From assembly GCF_000062885.1 (NCBI RefSeq), contig NC_009142.1, positions 1,973,584-2,037,583 of the forward strand: DNA of 64,000 nucleotides. Reading direction: 5' to 3'. Positions 28,424 to 37,068 of this stretch are shown here, one piece after another. The translations under genes were made by a program, and so were the position numbers. A model generated the notes under the pieces. The model saw only the letters and a list, made by a program, of their open reading frames with translations. It was not told the origin of the DNA and searched no databases. This DNA is from Saccharopolyspora erythraea NRRL 2338. GTDB lineage: Bacteria; Actinomycetota; Actinomycetes; Mycobacteriales; Pseudonocardiaceae. How positions within the stretch are numbered: the stretch's first letter is position 1; each line of letters starts with the position of its first letter.

Positions 28424-29005
28424 TCAGGGGCGCAGCGCCGTGATGTCCAGCTCGACCGCGACCGGGCACGCGGCGATGCCGAACCGGCCCTGCCCGGCCT
28501 CGGCGGTTGCCTCGCAGACGTAGCGACCGTCTTCGAGCCGGTAGGCGGCGAGTTCGGTCGGCCCGCCGAGATCCTGCGCGATGCTCCAGAAGAACGGCAC
28601 ACCGGCCTGCTCGTAGGCGGCGAACTTGTCCTTGCGCTCACGGCCGCTGTTGCCTGGCGACCAGATCTCGCCCGCGAGGACGACCTCGCTCGCCTGGAAC
28701 GAGTTGGCGAGCGGTCGGGTGTTGAGGACGACGAAGTCCGGCACCAGAGCGGTGCGGTAGGTGGTGCTGATCTCCACGCCGACGCCCGCCACGGCGAACA
28801 GGTCCGTTCTCCCGGCTTGGCGGATGGCGCTCTTGAGAGCGAAGACCATCTCGCCCTCAGCCCACTGATGTTGACCGCTCGGTGGTGGGGTAACCAGCCA
28901 GTACCCTTCGATCAGCTCCAGGCGCGAACCGTCTTCCCGAGCGGGTAGCGCATGCCAATGAGCGATCGTGAACGGACCGAGTTCGTGCGGGAGGAGCGCG
29001 GTCAC
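28424..29005 (-). CDS. Uma2-family (DUF820) putative restriction endonuclease-like protein
   Basis: A 193-residue protein of the PD-(D/E)XK nuclease-like Uma2 family. The motif order fits: ELIEGYWLVTPPPSGQHQ near 29, VPDFVVLN near 90 (catalytic Asp), EIWSPGNSGRERKDKFAAYEQAGVPFFW split over 112-140 (Glu, and Lys in the helix). Such genes are numerous in actinomycetes and cyanobacteria; no substrate is proven for most. It is convergent with the kinase, seven bases apart. Confidence 0.85.
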   Translation of the reverse strand: MTALLPHELGPFTIAHWHALPAREDGSRLELIEGYWLVTPPPSGQHQWAEGEMVFALKSAIRQAGRTDLFAVAGVGVEISTTYRTALVPDFVVLNTRPLANSFQASEVVLAGEIWSPGNSGRERKDKFAAYEQAGVPFFWSIAQDLGGPTELAAYRLEDGRYVCEATAEAGQGRFGIAACPVAVELDITALRP

Positions 29006-29036
29006 GTGGGATCACCTCATCTCGCCTCGCCAACCA

Positions 29037-29960
29037 TCATGGCAGCACCGCGGGCCGCTGTTCTGCCTGTTCGTCCCCCGCCGCCGCACGGCGCACCGTG
29101 GCTGTGACGTGCGCCCGGAACTCCTGGGCCGCCAGCGAGACGTAGGCATCGCGGCGCCAGACGAACGTCAGGGTGCGGTGGCAGTCGGGCGCGTCGAGGT
29201 GCAGCCAGGCGAGCGGGGCGTGGGGTGCGAACCGGCGCGCCGTCGCCGGCAGCAGGCCGACGCCGAGACCGGAGCTGATCAGGTACGCCGTCGCGCCCGG
29301 CTCGTCGGCCTCGCACACGATGGTCGGCCGCGAGCCGGCGGCGGCGAAGAGCCGGTCGGTCAGGACCCGCTGCCAGTAGCCGGGCCGGGTGGTGATGAAC
29401 GGTTCCCCGTCGAGGTCCCCCATGCCGATGCGTTCGCGGGTGGCGAGGCGGTGGCCGAGCGGCGTGGCCAGCAGTACCTCCTCGTGCAGGACCTCGGCGG
29501 ACTCCAGCGCCGGGTCGTCCACGGGCTGCGACATCAGGCACAGGTCGACCTCGCCGCGCCGGAGCCGCTCCAGCAGCCCGTCGACCGACGACTGGTGCAG
29601 CCGCACGTCGACACCGGGATGGTCGTTGCGGAAGCCGGTCAGCGGCTCGACGAGGGTCAGCAGCGTCTCCGTCGCGACCGCGACGCTCCCGTGCGCCAGG
29701 CCGGCGGCGTCGGCGAGCTCGCGCCGTCCCTGCTCGAGTTCGTCGAGGGCGCGTTCGACCCGGCGCAGCAACGTGGCCCCGAAGCGGTTCAGCCGCACGT
29801 GGCGTCCTCGTCGGTCGAACAGCGGGACGCCGAGTTCGGTCTCCAGCCGCGCGATGGTGCGGCTCAGCGACGGCTGGGAAACACGCAGCTCGGTCGCCGC
29901 CCGGCTGATGTGCTCGTGGCGCGCGACGACCCGGAAGTAGCGCAGTGGAAGCAGATCCAT
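29037..29960 (-). CDS. LysR-family transcriptional regulator
   Basis: A 307-residue regulator. The N-terminal winged HTH (YFRVVARHEHISRAATEL, SQPSLSRTIARLE) is followed by the two-lobed effector domain. The ATG at 29958-29960 (MDLLPLRYF) is preferred over the longer open frame. It is divergent from the small membrane protein/multicopper oxidase pair, which it most likely controls. The 118-base gap would hold the operator. It lies in the accessory insert between dxs and fadB. Confidence 0.9.
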   Translation of the reverse strand: MDLLPLRYFRVVARHEHISRAATELRVSQPSLSRTIARLETELGVPLFDRRGRHVRLNRFGATLLRRVERALDELEQGRRELADAAGLAHGSVAVATETLLTLVEPLTGFRNDHPGVDVRLHQSSVDGLLERLRRGEVDLCLMSQPVDDPALESAEVLHEEVLLATPLGHRLATRERIGMGDLDGEPFITTRPGYWQRVLTDRLFAAAGSRPTIVCEADEPGATAYLISSGLGVGLLPATARRFAPHAPLAWLHLDAPDCHRTLTFVWRRDAYVSLAAQEFRAHVTATVRRAAAGDEQAEQRPAVLP

Positions 29961-30078
29961 CCGCCGAACATACCCGGCAAGGCATGAACACATCTCAGAA
30001 TTGGTCTTGGAAGACATCGGAAAACGGTTCTAGCTTCGCGGTGGGACGAAATCTCCACCAACACCGGGAAGAGCTGCG

Positions 30079-30474
30079 ATGGAAGTGTCCACATCGGCCG
30101 GACCGGTCGCCTCGAAAGCGCTGCTGGCGCTCCGCCTCGTCGCCACGGCGCACGCCGTGGCCATCTTCGGCCAGCCCGTGTTCGCGGGCGTGTTCCTCAG
30201 CGGCGACTACGACATGCTGCGCCTGCACGCCACCGGAGCCGACGTCGTGTTCTACCTGGCGCTGGTGCAGCTCGTCGCGGCGATGGTGCTGTGGTGGCGG
30301 CGCGGGGTGCGCTGGCCGAGCGCGGTCGCGCTGCTCATCGTGCTCGGCGAGACCGGCCAGTACTCCGCGGGGCTCTCCGGAGATCTCGAACTGCACATCC
30401 CGCTCGGTGTCGCCCTGGTCGCGCTGACCATCGTCTCGCTGTTCGTGCTGTGGCGGCCGGAGGTGGCCCGATGA
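30079..30474 (+). CDS. small four-helix membrane protein
   Basis: A 131-residue protein with four predicted transmembrane helices, a short polar start (MEVSTSAGPVASKALLAL), HAVAIFGQPVFAGVFLSGDYD near residue 25, and WWRRGVRWPS between the second and third helices. I do not recognise a named family. The stop overlaps the ATG of the multicopper oxidase by four bases (ATGA), so both are made together. Confidence 0.8.
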   Translation: MEVSTSAGPVASKALLALRLVATAHAVAIFGQPVFAGVFLSGDYDMLRLHATGADVVFYLALVQLVAAMVLWWRRGVRWPSAVALLIVLGETGQYSAGLSGDLELHIPLGVALVALTIVSLFVLWRPEVAR

Positions 30475-32024
30475 TGCACCGCCGCCGGTTCCTCGGTCTC
30501 GCGGGCGGCGCCGGAGTGGTGCTGGCCGCCGGTCTCGGTTATCCGCAGCTGCTGACCCCGCCCACCTCCGCCGGCACGCTGGTGCGCAGCGGTCTGCGGT
30601 TGCCCGCGCCGTTCCAGGTGCCGCTGAGCATCCCGCGCGTGCTCGAACCCGTGGTGCGGGACGCCGACGCCGACCGCTACGAGATCACGGCCAGGCAGGC
30701 CGAAGCGGAGATCCTGCCCGGTGTCCGGACCCCGATCTGGGGCTACGAAGGCACTTTCCCCGGGCCCACGATCGAGTCGAGGCGGCGGCGCACCACCGTC
30801 GTCCGCCACCGCAACGACCTGCCGGTGCCGACCGTGGTCCACCTGCACGGTGGCCGCACCCCACCGGAGTCCGACGGCTACCCGACGGATCTGGTGCTGC
30901 CGGCACGGGGCTGGCGCGCTGGCCACCACGGCATGCACGACCCCGACGCGGTCATCACGCAGGGCAGCCGCGACTACACCTTCCCGCTGGAGCAGCGCGC
31001 CGCGTTGCTCTGGTACCACGACCACCGGATGGACTTCACCGGCCCGGCCGTCTACCGCGGGCTCGCGGGCCTGCACATCGTCCGCGACGACGAGGAGGAC
31101 GCCCTCCCGCTGCCGCGAGGCGACCGCGAACTGCCGCTGGTGATCACCGACCGCTCCTTCGCGGCCGACGGCACGTTCAGCTACCCCTCCCTCGACCGAT
31201 CGCTGACCCGCGTGCCGGGCGTCACCGAGGCCTACGCCGCCGGAGTGCTGGGCGACGTCGTCCTGGTCAACGGCGCGCCGTGGCCGGTGCACGAGGTGTC
31301 GGCGACCCGGCACCGGCTGCGCGTGCTCAACGCCTCCAACGCCCGCCGCTACGAACTCGCCCTGGACCCACCGCCGCCGGCGGGAGCGGCCTTCGTGCAA
31401 ATCGGTTCCGATGGCGGGCTGCTGGTGGCGCCCCGCGAACACCGCACCATCACGCTGGCCCCCGCCGAGCGCTACGACGTGGTCGTGGACTTCGGCGCCT
31501 ACCCGGTGGGCACCGAGGTGACCGTGGTCAACCTGCTGGGTGCCGGCTCGACCCGCGACGTGATGCGCTTCCGGGTGGCGCGCGCGGAGCGCGACGACAC
31601 CGCCATCCCGCCACGGCTGTCCGAAGTGGAGCAGCTCGCCCGCGGGCAGGCGGTGGTGACGAGGGATTTCGCCTTCACCAGCGGCCGGATCGGCAACAGG
31701 CACGGATGGCTGATCGGCGGCCGGGCGTTCGAGATCGGGCACGCGGCGGCCAGGCCGCGCCTCGGCGACGTCGAGATCTGGCGGTTCGTGACCGACCTGC
31801 ACCACCCCGTCCACCTGCACCTGGTGAACTTCCAGGTGCTCTCCCGCGGCGGTCGCCCACCCGGGCCGCTGGACGGCGGGCTCAAGGACACCGTGGACCT
31901 CGGGCCGGGCGAGGCGGTGGAGGTGATCACGCGCTTCGACGGCTATCGCGGTCGCTACGTCTTCCACTGCCACAACGCCGAGCACGAGGACATGGGCATG
32001 ATGGCGACCTTCGAGACGGTGTGA
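30471..32024 (+). CDS. Tat-exported multicopper oxidase
   Basis: A 517-residue oxidase with three cupredoxin domains that couples substrate oxidation to four-electron O2 reduction. The N-terminus has a twin-arginine signal (HRRRFLGLAGGAGVVLAAG). Copper ligands: HLHGG near residue 125, WYHDHRM near 182, HPVHLHLVNF near 446, and HCHNAEHEDMGM near 500, with the type 1 copper Met. The layout is that of CotA/bilirubin oxidase-like enzymes. The substrate is unknown. It is coupled to the small membrane protein and probably under the divergent LysR. Confidence 0.93.
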   Translation: MMHRRRFLGLAGGAGVVLAAGLGYPQLLTPPTSAGTLVRSGLRLPAPFQVPLSIPRVLEPVVRDADADRYEITARQAEAEILPGVRTPIWGYEGTFPGPTIESRRRRTTVVRHRNDLPVPTVVHLHGGRTPPESDGYPTDLVLPARGWRAGHHGMHDPDAVITQGSRDYTFPLEQRAALLWYHDHRMDFTGPAVYRGLAGLHIVRDDEEDALPLPRGDRELPLVITDRSFAADGTFSYPSLDRSLTRVPGVTEAYAAGVLGDVVLVNGAPWPVHEVSATRHRLRVLNASNARRYELALDPPPPAGAAFVQIGSDGGLLVAPREHRTITLAPAERYDVVVDFGAYPVGTEVTVVNLLGAGSTRDVMRFRVARAERDDTAIPPRLSEVEQLARGQAVVTRDFAFTSGRIGNRHGWLIGGRAFEIGHAAARPRLGDVEIWRFVTDLHHPVHLHLVNFQVLSRGGRPPGPLDGGLKDTVDLGPGEAVEVITRFDGYRGRYVFHCHNAEHEDMGMMATFETV

Positions 32025-32150
32025 GCACGCGCGCGGAGGCACGGTTCCGTTCGTGCGCGCGGAAACGCCGTGGCACGAGGACGGCCGCTGTGACGTCGAG
32101 GAATCGTGGTCATGGCTGAGCCGTCGCGGCGCCGACGAAGACGGTGTGAC

Positions 32151-32201
32151 AGCACGAAGGAGGGCCAAGACGTCGGCGACGTCCCGGCCCTCCTCCGTGC
32201 T
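32151..32201. terminator. bidirectional hairpin terminator
   Basis: 16-base arms at 32151-32166 and 32186-32201 pair with one mismatch (AGCACGAAGGAGGGCC with GGCCCTCCTCCGTGCT). An inner GACGTC pair extends the stem. It lies between the convergent multicopper oxidase and fadB. Confidence 0.75.
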
Positions 32202-32209
32202 CAGCTCGC

Positions 32210-34309
32210 TCAGGCGGGCACGCTCGCCACACCCGGTTCGAGGAACCGCTTGCCGTTGACCTGCTCCGACACGCCGGCGCGGTCGAGGTACGGGGTGATG
32301 CCGCCCAGCCAGAACGGCCAGCCCGCGCCCAGGATCATGCACAGGTCGAGGTCCTGCGCCTCGGCGACCACGCCCTCGTCGAGCATGATGCGGGCCTCCT
32401 CGGCCAGCGCCTTGAGCGCCCGCTCGCGCACCTGCTCCTCGGTGGAGGGGTTGTCGCCCTGCTGCCACAGCTCGGCGACCTCGGGGTCGACCTTCTGGTT
32501 GCCCTGCTCGTCCCACTGCCACACCGCGGTCTTGCCGGCGTCGACGAACCGCTGCAGGTTGTCGCTGACGCCGAACCGGTCCGGGTAGGCCCGGTGCATG
32601 GTGTGGTTGACGTGCTGGGCGACCGCCGGGCCGACCAGCTGCAGCAGCACCAGCGGGCTCATCGGCAGGCCGAGCGGGGTCAGCGCGCGGTCGGCCACCT
32701 CGAACGGGGTGCCCTCGTCGACCGCGGCGATGACCTCGCCCATGAACCGGGTGAGCAGCCGGTTGACCACGAACGCCGGGGCGTCCTTGACCAGCACGCA
32801 CGACTTCTTCAGCTGCTTGCCGACCGAGAACGCCGTGGCCAGCGCGCCGTCGTCGGTCTTCTCACCGCGCACGATCTCCAGCAGCGGCAGCACCGCGACC
32901 GGGTTGAAGAAGTGGAAGCCCACGACCCGCTCGGGGTTGCGCAGCTGCGAGGCCATCTCGGTGATCGACAGCGACGAGGTGTTGGTGGCCAAGATCGCCT
33001 CGGGGGAGACGTGCTGCTCCAGCTCGGCGAACACCTTCTGCTTGACCGACATCTCCTCGAAGACGGCCTCGATCACGAAGTCGGCGTCGGAGAAGGCGCC
33101 CTTGTCCAGCGAGCCGGTGACCAGCGCCTTGAGCCGGTTGACCTCGTCGCCCGAGATGCGGCCCTTGCCCGCCAGCTTGTCGATCTCGCCGTGGATGTAG
33201 CCCACGCCCTTGTCGATGCGCGCCTGGTCGATGTCGGTGATGACCACCGGCACCTTCAGCCTGCGCACGAACAGCAGCGCCAGCTGCCCGGCCATCAGAC
33301 CGGCGCCGACGACGCCGACCTTCTTGACCTCGCGCGCCAGCGACTTGTCCGGCGCACCCGCCGGGCGCTTGGCGCGCTTCTGGGTGAGGTCGAAGGAGTA
33401 CAGGCCCGAACGCAGCTCGTCCGACATCAGCGCGTCGGCCAGCGCCTCGGTCTCGGCGGCGTAGCCGGCGTCGAGGTCGTCGTTGCGGGCGAGGTCGATC
33501 AGCTCGACGGCCTTGGTCACGGCGGGGGAGGCGCCGTGGGTGCGGGCCTCGACGATGCCCCTGGCGCGGTTGACCGCGTCGTCCCACGCCTGGCCGCGGT
33601 CGATCTCCGGCCGCTGCACGGTCTCCTCGCCGTTGACGACCCGCACCGCCCAGCGCAGCGACTCCTCCAGGAAGTCCGCGGCCTCGAGCTGCACGTCGAA
33701 GATGCCGAGCCCCGTGGCCTTCTTCGGGTTGAGCATCTTGTTCTGGTTCAGCGCGTTCTCGATGATCACGGTCACCGCGGCGTCCGCGCCGATGAGGTTG
33801 GGCAGCAGCTGGGTGCCGCCCCAGCCCGGGAACAGCCCGAGGAAGCACTCCGGGAACGCGATGGCGCCCGCGCCCTCCGAGACCGTGCGGTACCGGCAGG
33901 ACAGCGCCAGCTCCAGGCCACCGCCCAGCGCCGCGCCGTTGACGAACGCGAAGGTCGGGATCTCGGACTCGGTCAGCCTGCGGAACACGTCGTGGCCGGT
34001 CTTGGCGACCTGGTGGGCGTGCTTGCGCTCGGCGATCTGCTTGACACCGGAGAGGTCGGCGCCGACGGCGAACACGAACGGCTTGCCGGTGACCGCGATG
34101 GCGGCCGGCTCGGCGGCGAAGGCCTCGTCGAGCGCGGCGTCCAGGCAGGACAGTCCGCCGGGGCCGAAGGTCGACGGCCGGGTGTGGTCGTGGCCGTTGT
34201 CGATGGTTACCAGGGCCAGCTTGCCGGACAGGCCCGGTACGTCCAGGAGCCGGGTGAACGCCTTGGTCACCACTTCGTCCGGGAACAGGGATGCGAAGTC
34301 GTCGCTCAC
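32210..34309 (-). CDS. fadB: fatty acid oxidation multifunctional protein (enoyl-CoA hydratase/3-hydroxyacyl-CoA dehydrogenase)
   Basis: A 699-residue beta-oxidation protein. The N-terminal crotonase domain has GADLSGVKQ and the oxyanion-hole stretch NGAALGGGLELALSC; catalytic Glu lies in FPECFLGLFPGWGG. The NAD-binding dehydrogenase domain begins near residue 330 (VGVVGAGLMAGQLALLF, TNTSSLSI, GFHFFNPV with the catalytic His). A C-terminal 3HCDH domain follows (KDAPAFVVNRLL). The GTG start overlaps the thiolase stop (GTGA). It acts with FadA on the same transcript. Confidence 0.93.
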   Translation of the reverse strand: MSDDFASLFPDEVVTKAFTRLLDVPGLSGKLALVTIDNGHDHTRPSTFGPGGLSCLDAALDEAFAAEPAAIAVTGKPFVFAVGADLSGVKQIAERKHAHQVAKTGHDVFRRLTESEIPTFAFVNGAALGGGLELALSCRYRTVSEGAGAIAFPECFLGLFPGWGGTQLLPNLIGADAAVTVIIENALNQNKMLNPKKATGLGIFDVQLEAADFLEESLRWAVRVVNGEETVQRPEIDRGQAWDDAVNRARGIVEARTHGASPAVTKAVELIDLARNDDLDAGYAAETEALADALMSDELRSGLYSFDLTQKRAKRPAGAPDKSLAREVKKVGVVGAGLMAGQLALLFVRRLKVPVVITDIDQARIDKGVGYIHGEIDKLAGKGRISGDEVNRLKALVTGSLDKGAFSDADFVIEAVFEEMSVKQKVFAELEQHVSPEAILATNTSSLSITEMASQLRNPERVVGFHFFNPVAVLPLLEIVRGEKTDDGALATAFSVGKQLKKSCVLVKDAPAFVVNRLLTRFMGEVIAAVDEGTPFEVADRALTPLGLPMSPLVLLQLVGPAVAQHVNHTMHRAYPDRFGVSDNLQRFVDAGKTAVWQWDEQGNQKVDPEVAELWQQGDNPSTEEQVRERALKALAEEARIMLDEGVVAEAQDLDLCMILGAGWPFWLGGITPYLDRAGVSEQVNGKRFLEPGVASVPA

Positions 34310-35553
34310 CGCGCGCCTCCCTCGGTGTAGTTGGGGTTCTCCCAGATGACCGTGCCGCCCATGCCGAAGCCGATGCACATCGTGGTGATGCCGTAGCGGA
34401 CCTCGGGGTGCTCGGCGAAGTGCCGCGAGAGCTGGGTCATCAGCCGCACGCCGGAGGAGGCCAGCGGGTGACCGCAGGCGATGGCGCCGCCCCACGGGTT
34501 GACCCGCGCGTCGTCGTCGGCGATGCCGAAGTGCTCCAGGAAGGCAAGCACCTGCACGGCGAAGGCCTCGTTGATCTCGAACAGGCCGATGTCGTCGATG
34601 CTCAGCCCGGCCTTCTGCAGGGCCTTCTCGGTGGCCGGCACCGGACCGACGCCCATGACCTCCGGCTCGACGCCGGCGAAGGCGTAGCCGACGAGCTTCA
34701 TGCCGACCGGCAGGCCCAGCTCGCGGACGGTGTCGGCGTCGGCGATCAGGCAGCCGGTCGCGCCGTCGTTGAGGCCCGCGGCGTTGCCCGGGGTGACCCG
34801 GCCGTGCGGGCGGAACGGGGTCTTGAGGCCCGAGAGGGCCTCGACCGTGGTGCCCGGGCGCGGCGGCTCGTCGGCGGTGGCCAGGCCCCAGCCGTTCTCG
34901 GCCGAGCGGGTCGACACCGGCACCAGGTCCGGGGAGATCTTGCCCGCGCGCGCCGCCTCCTCGTAGCGCAGCTGGCTGAGCGCGGCGTAGGCGTCGGTGC
35001 GGTCCTTGGTCAGGCTCGGGTAGCGGTCGTGCACGTTCTCCGCGGTCGAGCCCATGACCAGCGCGGAGGGGTCGACGATCTTGTCGGCGACGTAGCGCGG
35101 GTTCGGGTCGGCGCCCTCGCCCATCGGGTGCCTGCCCATGTGCTCGACGCCGCCGGCGATCGCGACGTCGTAGGCGCCGAAGGCGATGCCGCTGGAGACG
35201 GTGGTCACGGCGGTCATGGCGCCCGCGCACATCCGGTCGATGGCGAAGCCGGGGACCGACTTGGGCAGCCCAGCCAGCAGCGCGGCGCTGCGGCCGATGG
35301 TCAGGCCCTGGTCGCCGGTCTGGGTGGTCGCGGCGATGGCGACCTCGTCGATGCGCTCGGGCGGGAGTTCGGGATGACGCCGCAGCAGTTCCCGGATGAC
35401 CTTGACGACCATGTCGTCGGCGCGGGTCTCGGCGTACAGGCCCTTCGAGCCGGCCTTGCCGAACGGCGTGCGAACGCCGTCGACGAAGACCACGTCCCGA
35501 ACAGCACGTGCTGCGCTGCGCGTGTCGGCGGCTGCCGACGCAGGTGCGGCCAC
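34306..35553 (-). CDS. fadA: acetyl-CoA acyltransferase (thiolase)
   Basis: A 415-residue thiolase that cleaves 3-ketoacyl-CoA in beta-oxidation. Catalytic residues: nucleophilic Cys in DRMCAGAMTAV near residue 112, His in GHPLASSGVRLM, and the second Cys in TMCIGFGMG near the C-terminus. The first 18 residues are an Ala-rich extension before VRDVVFVDGVRTPFGK. The GTG at 35551-35553 has AGGAG seven bases upstream. It is first in the fadA-fadB operon. Two palindromes upstream suggest a repressor. Confidence 0.94.
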   Translation of the reverse strand: MAAPASAAADTRSAARAVRDVVFVDGVRTPFGKAGSKGLYAETRADDMVVKVIRELLRRHPELPPERIDEVAIAATTQTGDQGLTIGRSAALLAGLPKSVPGFAIDRMCAGAMTAVTTVSSGIAFGAYDVAIAGGVEHMGRHPMGEGADPNPRYVADKIVDPSALVMGSTAENVHDRYPSLTKDRTDAYAALSQLRYEEAARAGKISPDLVPVSTRSAENGWGLATADEPPRPGTTVEALSGLKTPFRPHGRVTPGNAAGLNDGATGCLIADADTVRELGLPVGMKLVGYAFAGVEPEVMGVGPVPATEKALQKAGLSIDDIGLFEINEAFAVQVLAFLEHFGIADDDARVNPWGGAIACGHPLASSGVRLMTQLSRHFAEHPEVRYGITTMCIGFGMGGTVIWENPNYTEGGAR

Positions 35554-35616
35554 GGCGTGCTCCTCACTTGGTGTGGTGGATTGTGCCTCGGCGGTGTTGT
35601 GGCGGGAGCGGGCCCG

Positions 35617-35661
35617 CTACCAGCCGGTAACGGCACTCTAGCGCTTATTACCCACCGGTAA
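35617..35661 (-). promoter_or_regulatory. two palindromic operators upstream of fadA-fadB
   Basis: CTACC-N4-GGTAA at 35617-35630 and TTACC-N4-GGTAA at 35648-35661. The centres are 31 bp apart, about three helical turns, so both sites face one side of the helix. The position, 64-108 bases before the fadA start, fits repression by a TetR- or GntR-type fatty-acid-responsive regulator. The regulator itself is not in the window. Confidence 0.65.
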
Positions 35662-35694
35662 CCACACGCCTCGCCGTGTCGGGTGCCTCACATC

Positions 35695-35719
35695 CTCAAC
35701 GCCCCGGTGGGGCGTTGAG
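35695..35719. terminator. hairpin at the edge of the repeat region
   Basis: An 11-bp perfect stem CTCAACGCCCC / GGGGCGTTGAG with loop GGT. A second hairpin, ATCCGCGC-N4-GCGCGGAT, is at 35735-35754. No gene ends here, so these are either a boundary of the repeat array or part of a lost gene's terminator. Confidence 0.5.
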
Positions 35720-35778
35720 TGGCCCCGGGGCGCCATCCGCGCGCCAGCGCGGATGCGGGGCGTGGGCGGATGGGGCGG

Positions 35779-36213
35779 TGTCGGTGTGTTGGGCTGGGCC
35801 GATGTCGGTGTGTGGGGCGGGGCCGGTGTCGGTGTGTTGGGCCGGGCCGGCGTCGGCGTGTGGGTTTGGTGATGTCGGACTTGCGCCGATGTGTCGGGCA
35901 AGCCGCGTGTCGGGCGGGCCTTGTGTCGGTGTGGCGGTGCGTTGGGTCCCCGACTCGCGAGGATGTGTCGGTAGGGCACCGTGTCGGGCGCCCAACTCCC
36001 GAGGCATGTCTGGCCGCGCGGCTTGCGTTGGCGTGTCGGTGTGGCGGTGTGTCTGCCCCGACGCGCGAGGGCGTCTTGCGTGCCCGACTCGCGGGGGTGT
36101 GTCGGATACGCGGGTTTGGCGCTGGTGTGTCGGAGCCGCTCCACGCTGGTGTGTCGGTCCCCGACTCGCGCTGACATGTTGGGTGTCCGGCGCGCATGTC
36201 AACGGCGGCCGAA
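35779..36213. repeat. left arm of a degenerate TGTCGG repeat array
   Basis: The array starts with three 24-base tandem units at 35779, 35803 and 35827 (TGTCGGTGTGT followed by a GGGC-rich half) and a 22-base fourth unit at 35851. After 35873 the repeats become irregular but keep GTGTCGG cores, alternating with CGACTCGCG segments, up to about 36200. The bases are strongly G/T on this strand. Open frames here give Pro/Thr/His-rich or Cys/Gly-rich strings and are not genes. No gene lies between fadA and the insertion sequence. Confidence 0.7.
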
Positions 36214-36264
36214 TGTGGACCCGGCTGCGGCGGCTGAAAATGGACCCACCCTGGTTGTTGATGT

Positions 36265-37068
36265 TTAGTCGTTGGTGTTGGTGGCCGCGGGCACGCGGCC
36301 GAGGTCTTGGCGGTCTTTGAGGCGGTAGCTGTCTCCTTTCAGTGAGATGACTTCGGCGTGGTGGACGAGGCGGTCGATCATGGCGGCGGCGACGACGTCG
36401 TCGCCGAAGACCTCGCCCCAGCGGCCGAAGGGTTTGTTGCTGGTGACGATCAGGCTGGCTCTCTCGTAGCGGGCGGAGACCAGCTGGAAGAACAGGTTCG
36501 CGGCTTCGGCTTCGAACGGGATGTAGCCGACCTCGTCGATGATCAGTAGCGGGATCCGGCCGAGTTTGACCAGTTCCTGCTGGAGTCGTCCGGCGTGGCT
36601 GGCCTCGGCGAGCCGGGCTACCCACCCGGCGGCGGTGGCAAACGAGACGCGGTGTCCGGCCTGGCAGGCCCGGATCCCGAGTCCGATCGACAGGTGGGTC
36701 TTGCCGGTGCCGGGAGGCCCGAGGAAGACCACGTTTTCCTTGCCCGCGATGAAGTCCAGTGTTCCGAGATGTGTGATCGTGTCGCGTTTGAGGGAGCGTT
36801 GGTGATCGAAATCGAACTCCTCCAGCGACTTCCTGCTCGGGAACCGGGCGGTGCGGATGCGGCCCTCGCCGCCGTGGGACTCGCGGGCGGCGACCTCGCG
36901 TTGCAGGCAGGCGGCCAGGAACTCCTCGTGGGACCAGTCCTCGGCCCGGGCCCGTTCGGCCAGCCGCTCGACCGCCCCGGCCAGCGACGGTGCCTTCAAC
37001 GCCCGGGCGAGGTAGGCGATCTCGGCAGCCACGTTGCGACTACTGGTGGTGGGTTTGCCGGTCATCAC
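36265..37068 (-). CDS. istB: IS21-family helper ATPase IstB
   Basis: A 267-residue AAA+ ATPase that assists the IstA transposase in target capture. Walker A is GPPGTGKTHLSIGLG near residue 112, Walker B is LLIIDEVGYIPF near 173, and sensor 1 is IVTSNKPFGRWGEVF. The GTG start overlaps the istA stop (GTGA). The frame is intact, so the protein could still be made although istA is not. Confidence 0.93.
   Translation of the reverse strand: MMTGKPTTSSRNVAAEIAYLARALKAPSLAGAVERLAERARAEDWSHEEFLAACLQREVAARESHGGEGRIRTARFPSRKSLEEFDFDHQRSLKRDTITHLGTLDFIAGKENVVFLGPPGTGKTHLSIGLGIRACQAGHRVSFATAAGWVARLAEASHAGRLQQELVKLGRIPLLIIDEVGYIPFEAEAANLFFQLVSARYERASLIVTSNKPFGRWGEVFGDDVVAAAMIDRLVHHAEVISLKGDSYRLKDRQDLGRVPAATNTND

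Noticed and set aside
35779-35872. Possible CRISPR array
   Set aside because: The units abut with no spacers, are degenerate, and no cas gene is near.
35638-36625. Thr/His/Pro-rich and Cys/Gly-rich open frames in the TGTCGG array
   Set aside because: They are translations of the repeats in several frames. They have no domain, no ribosome binding site and no consistent third-position bias.
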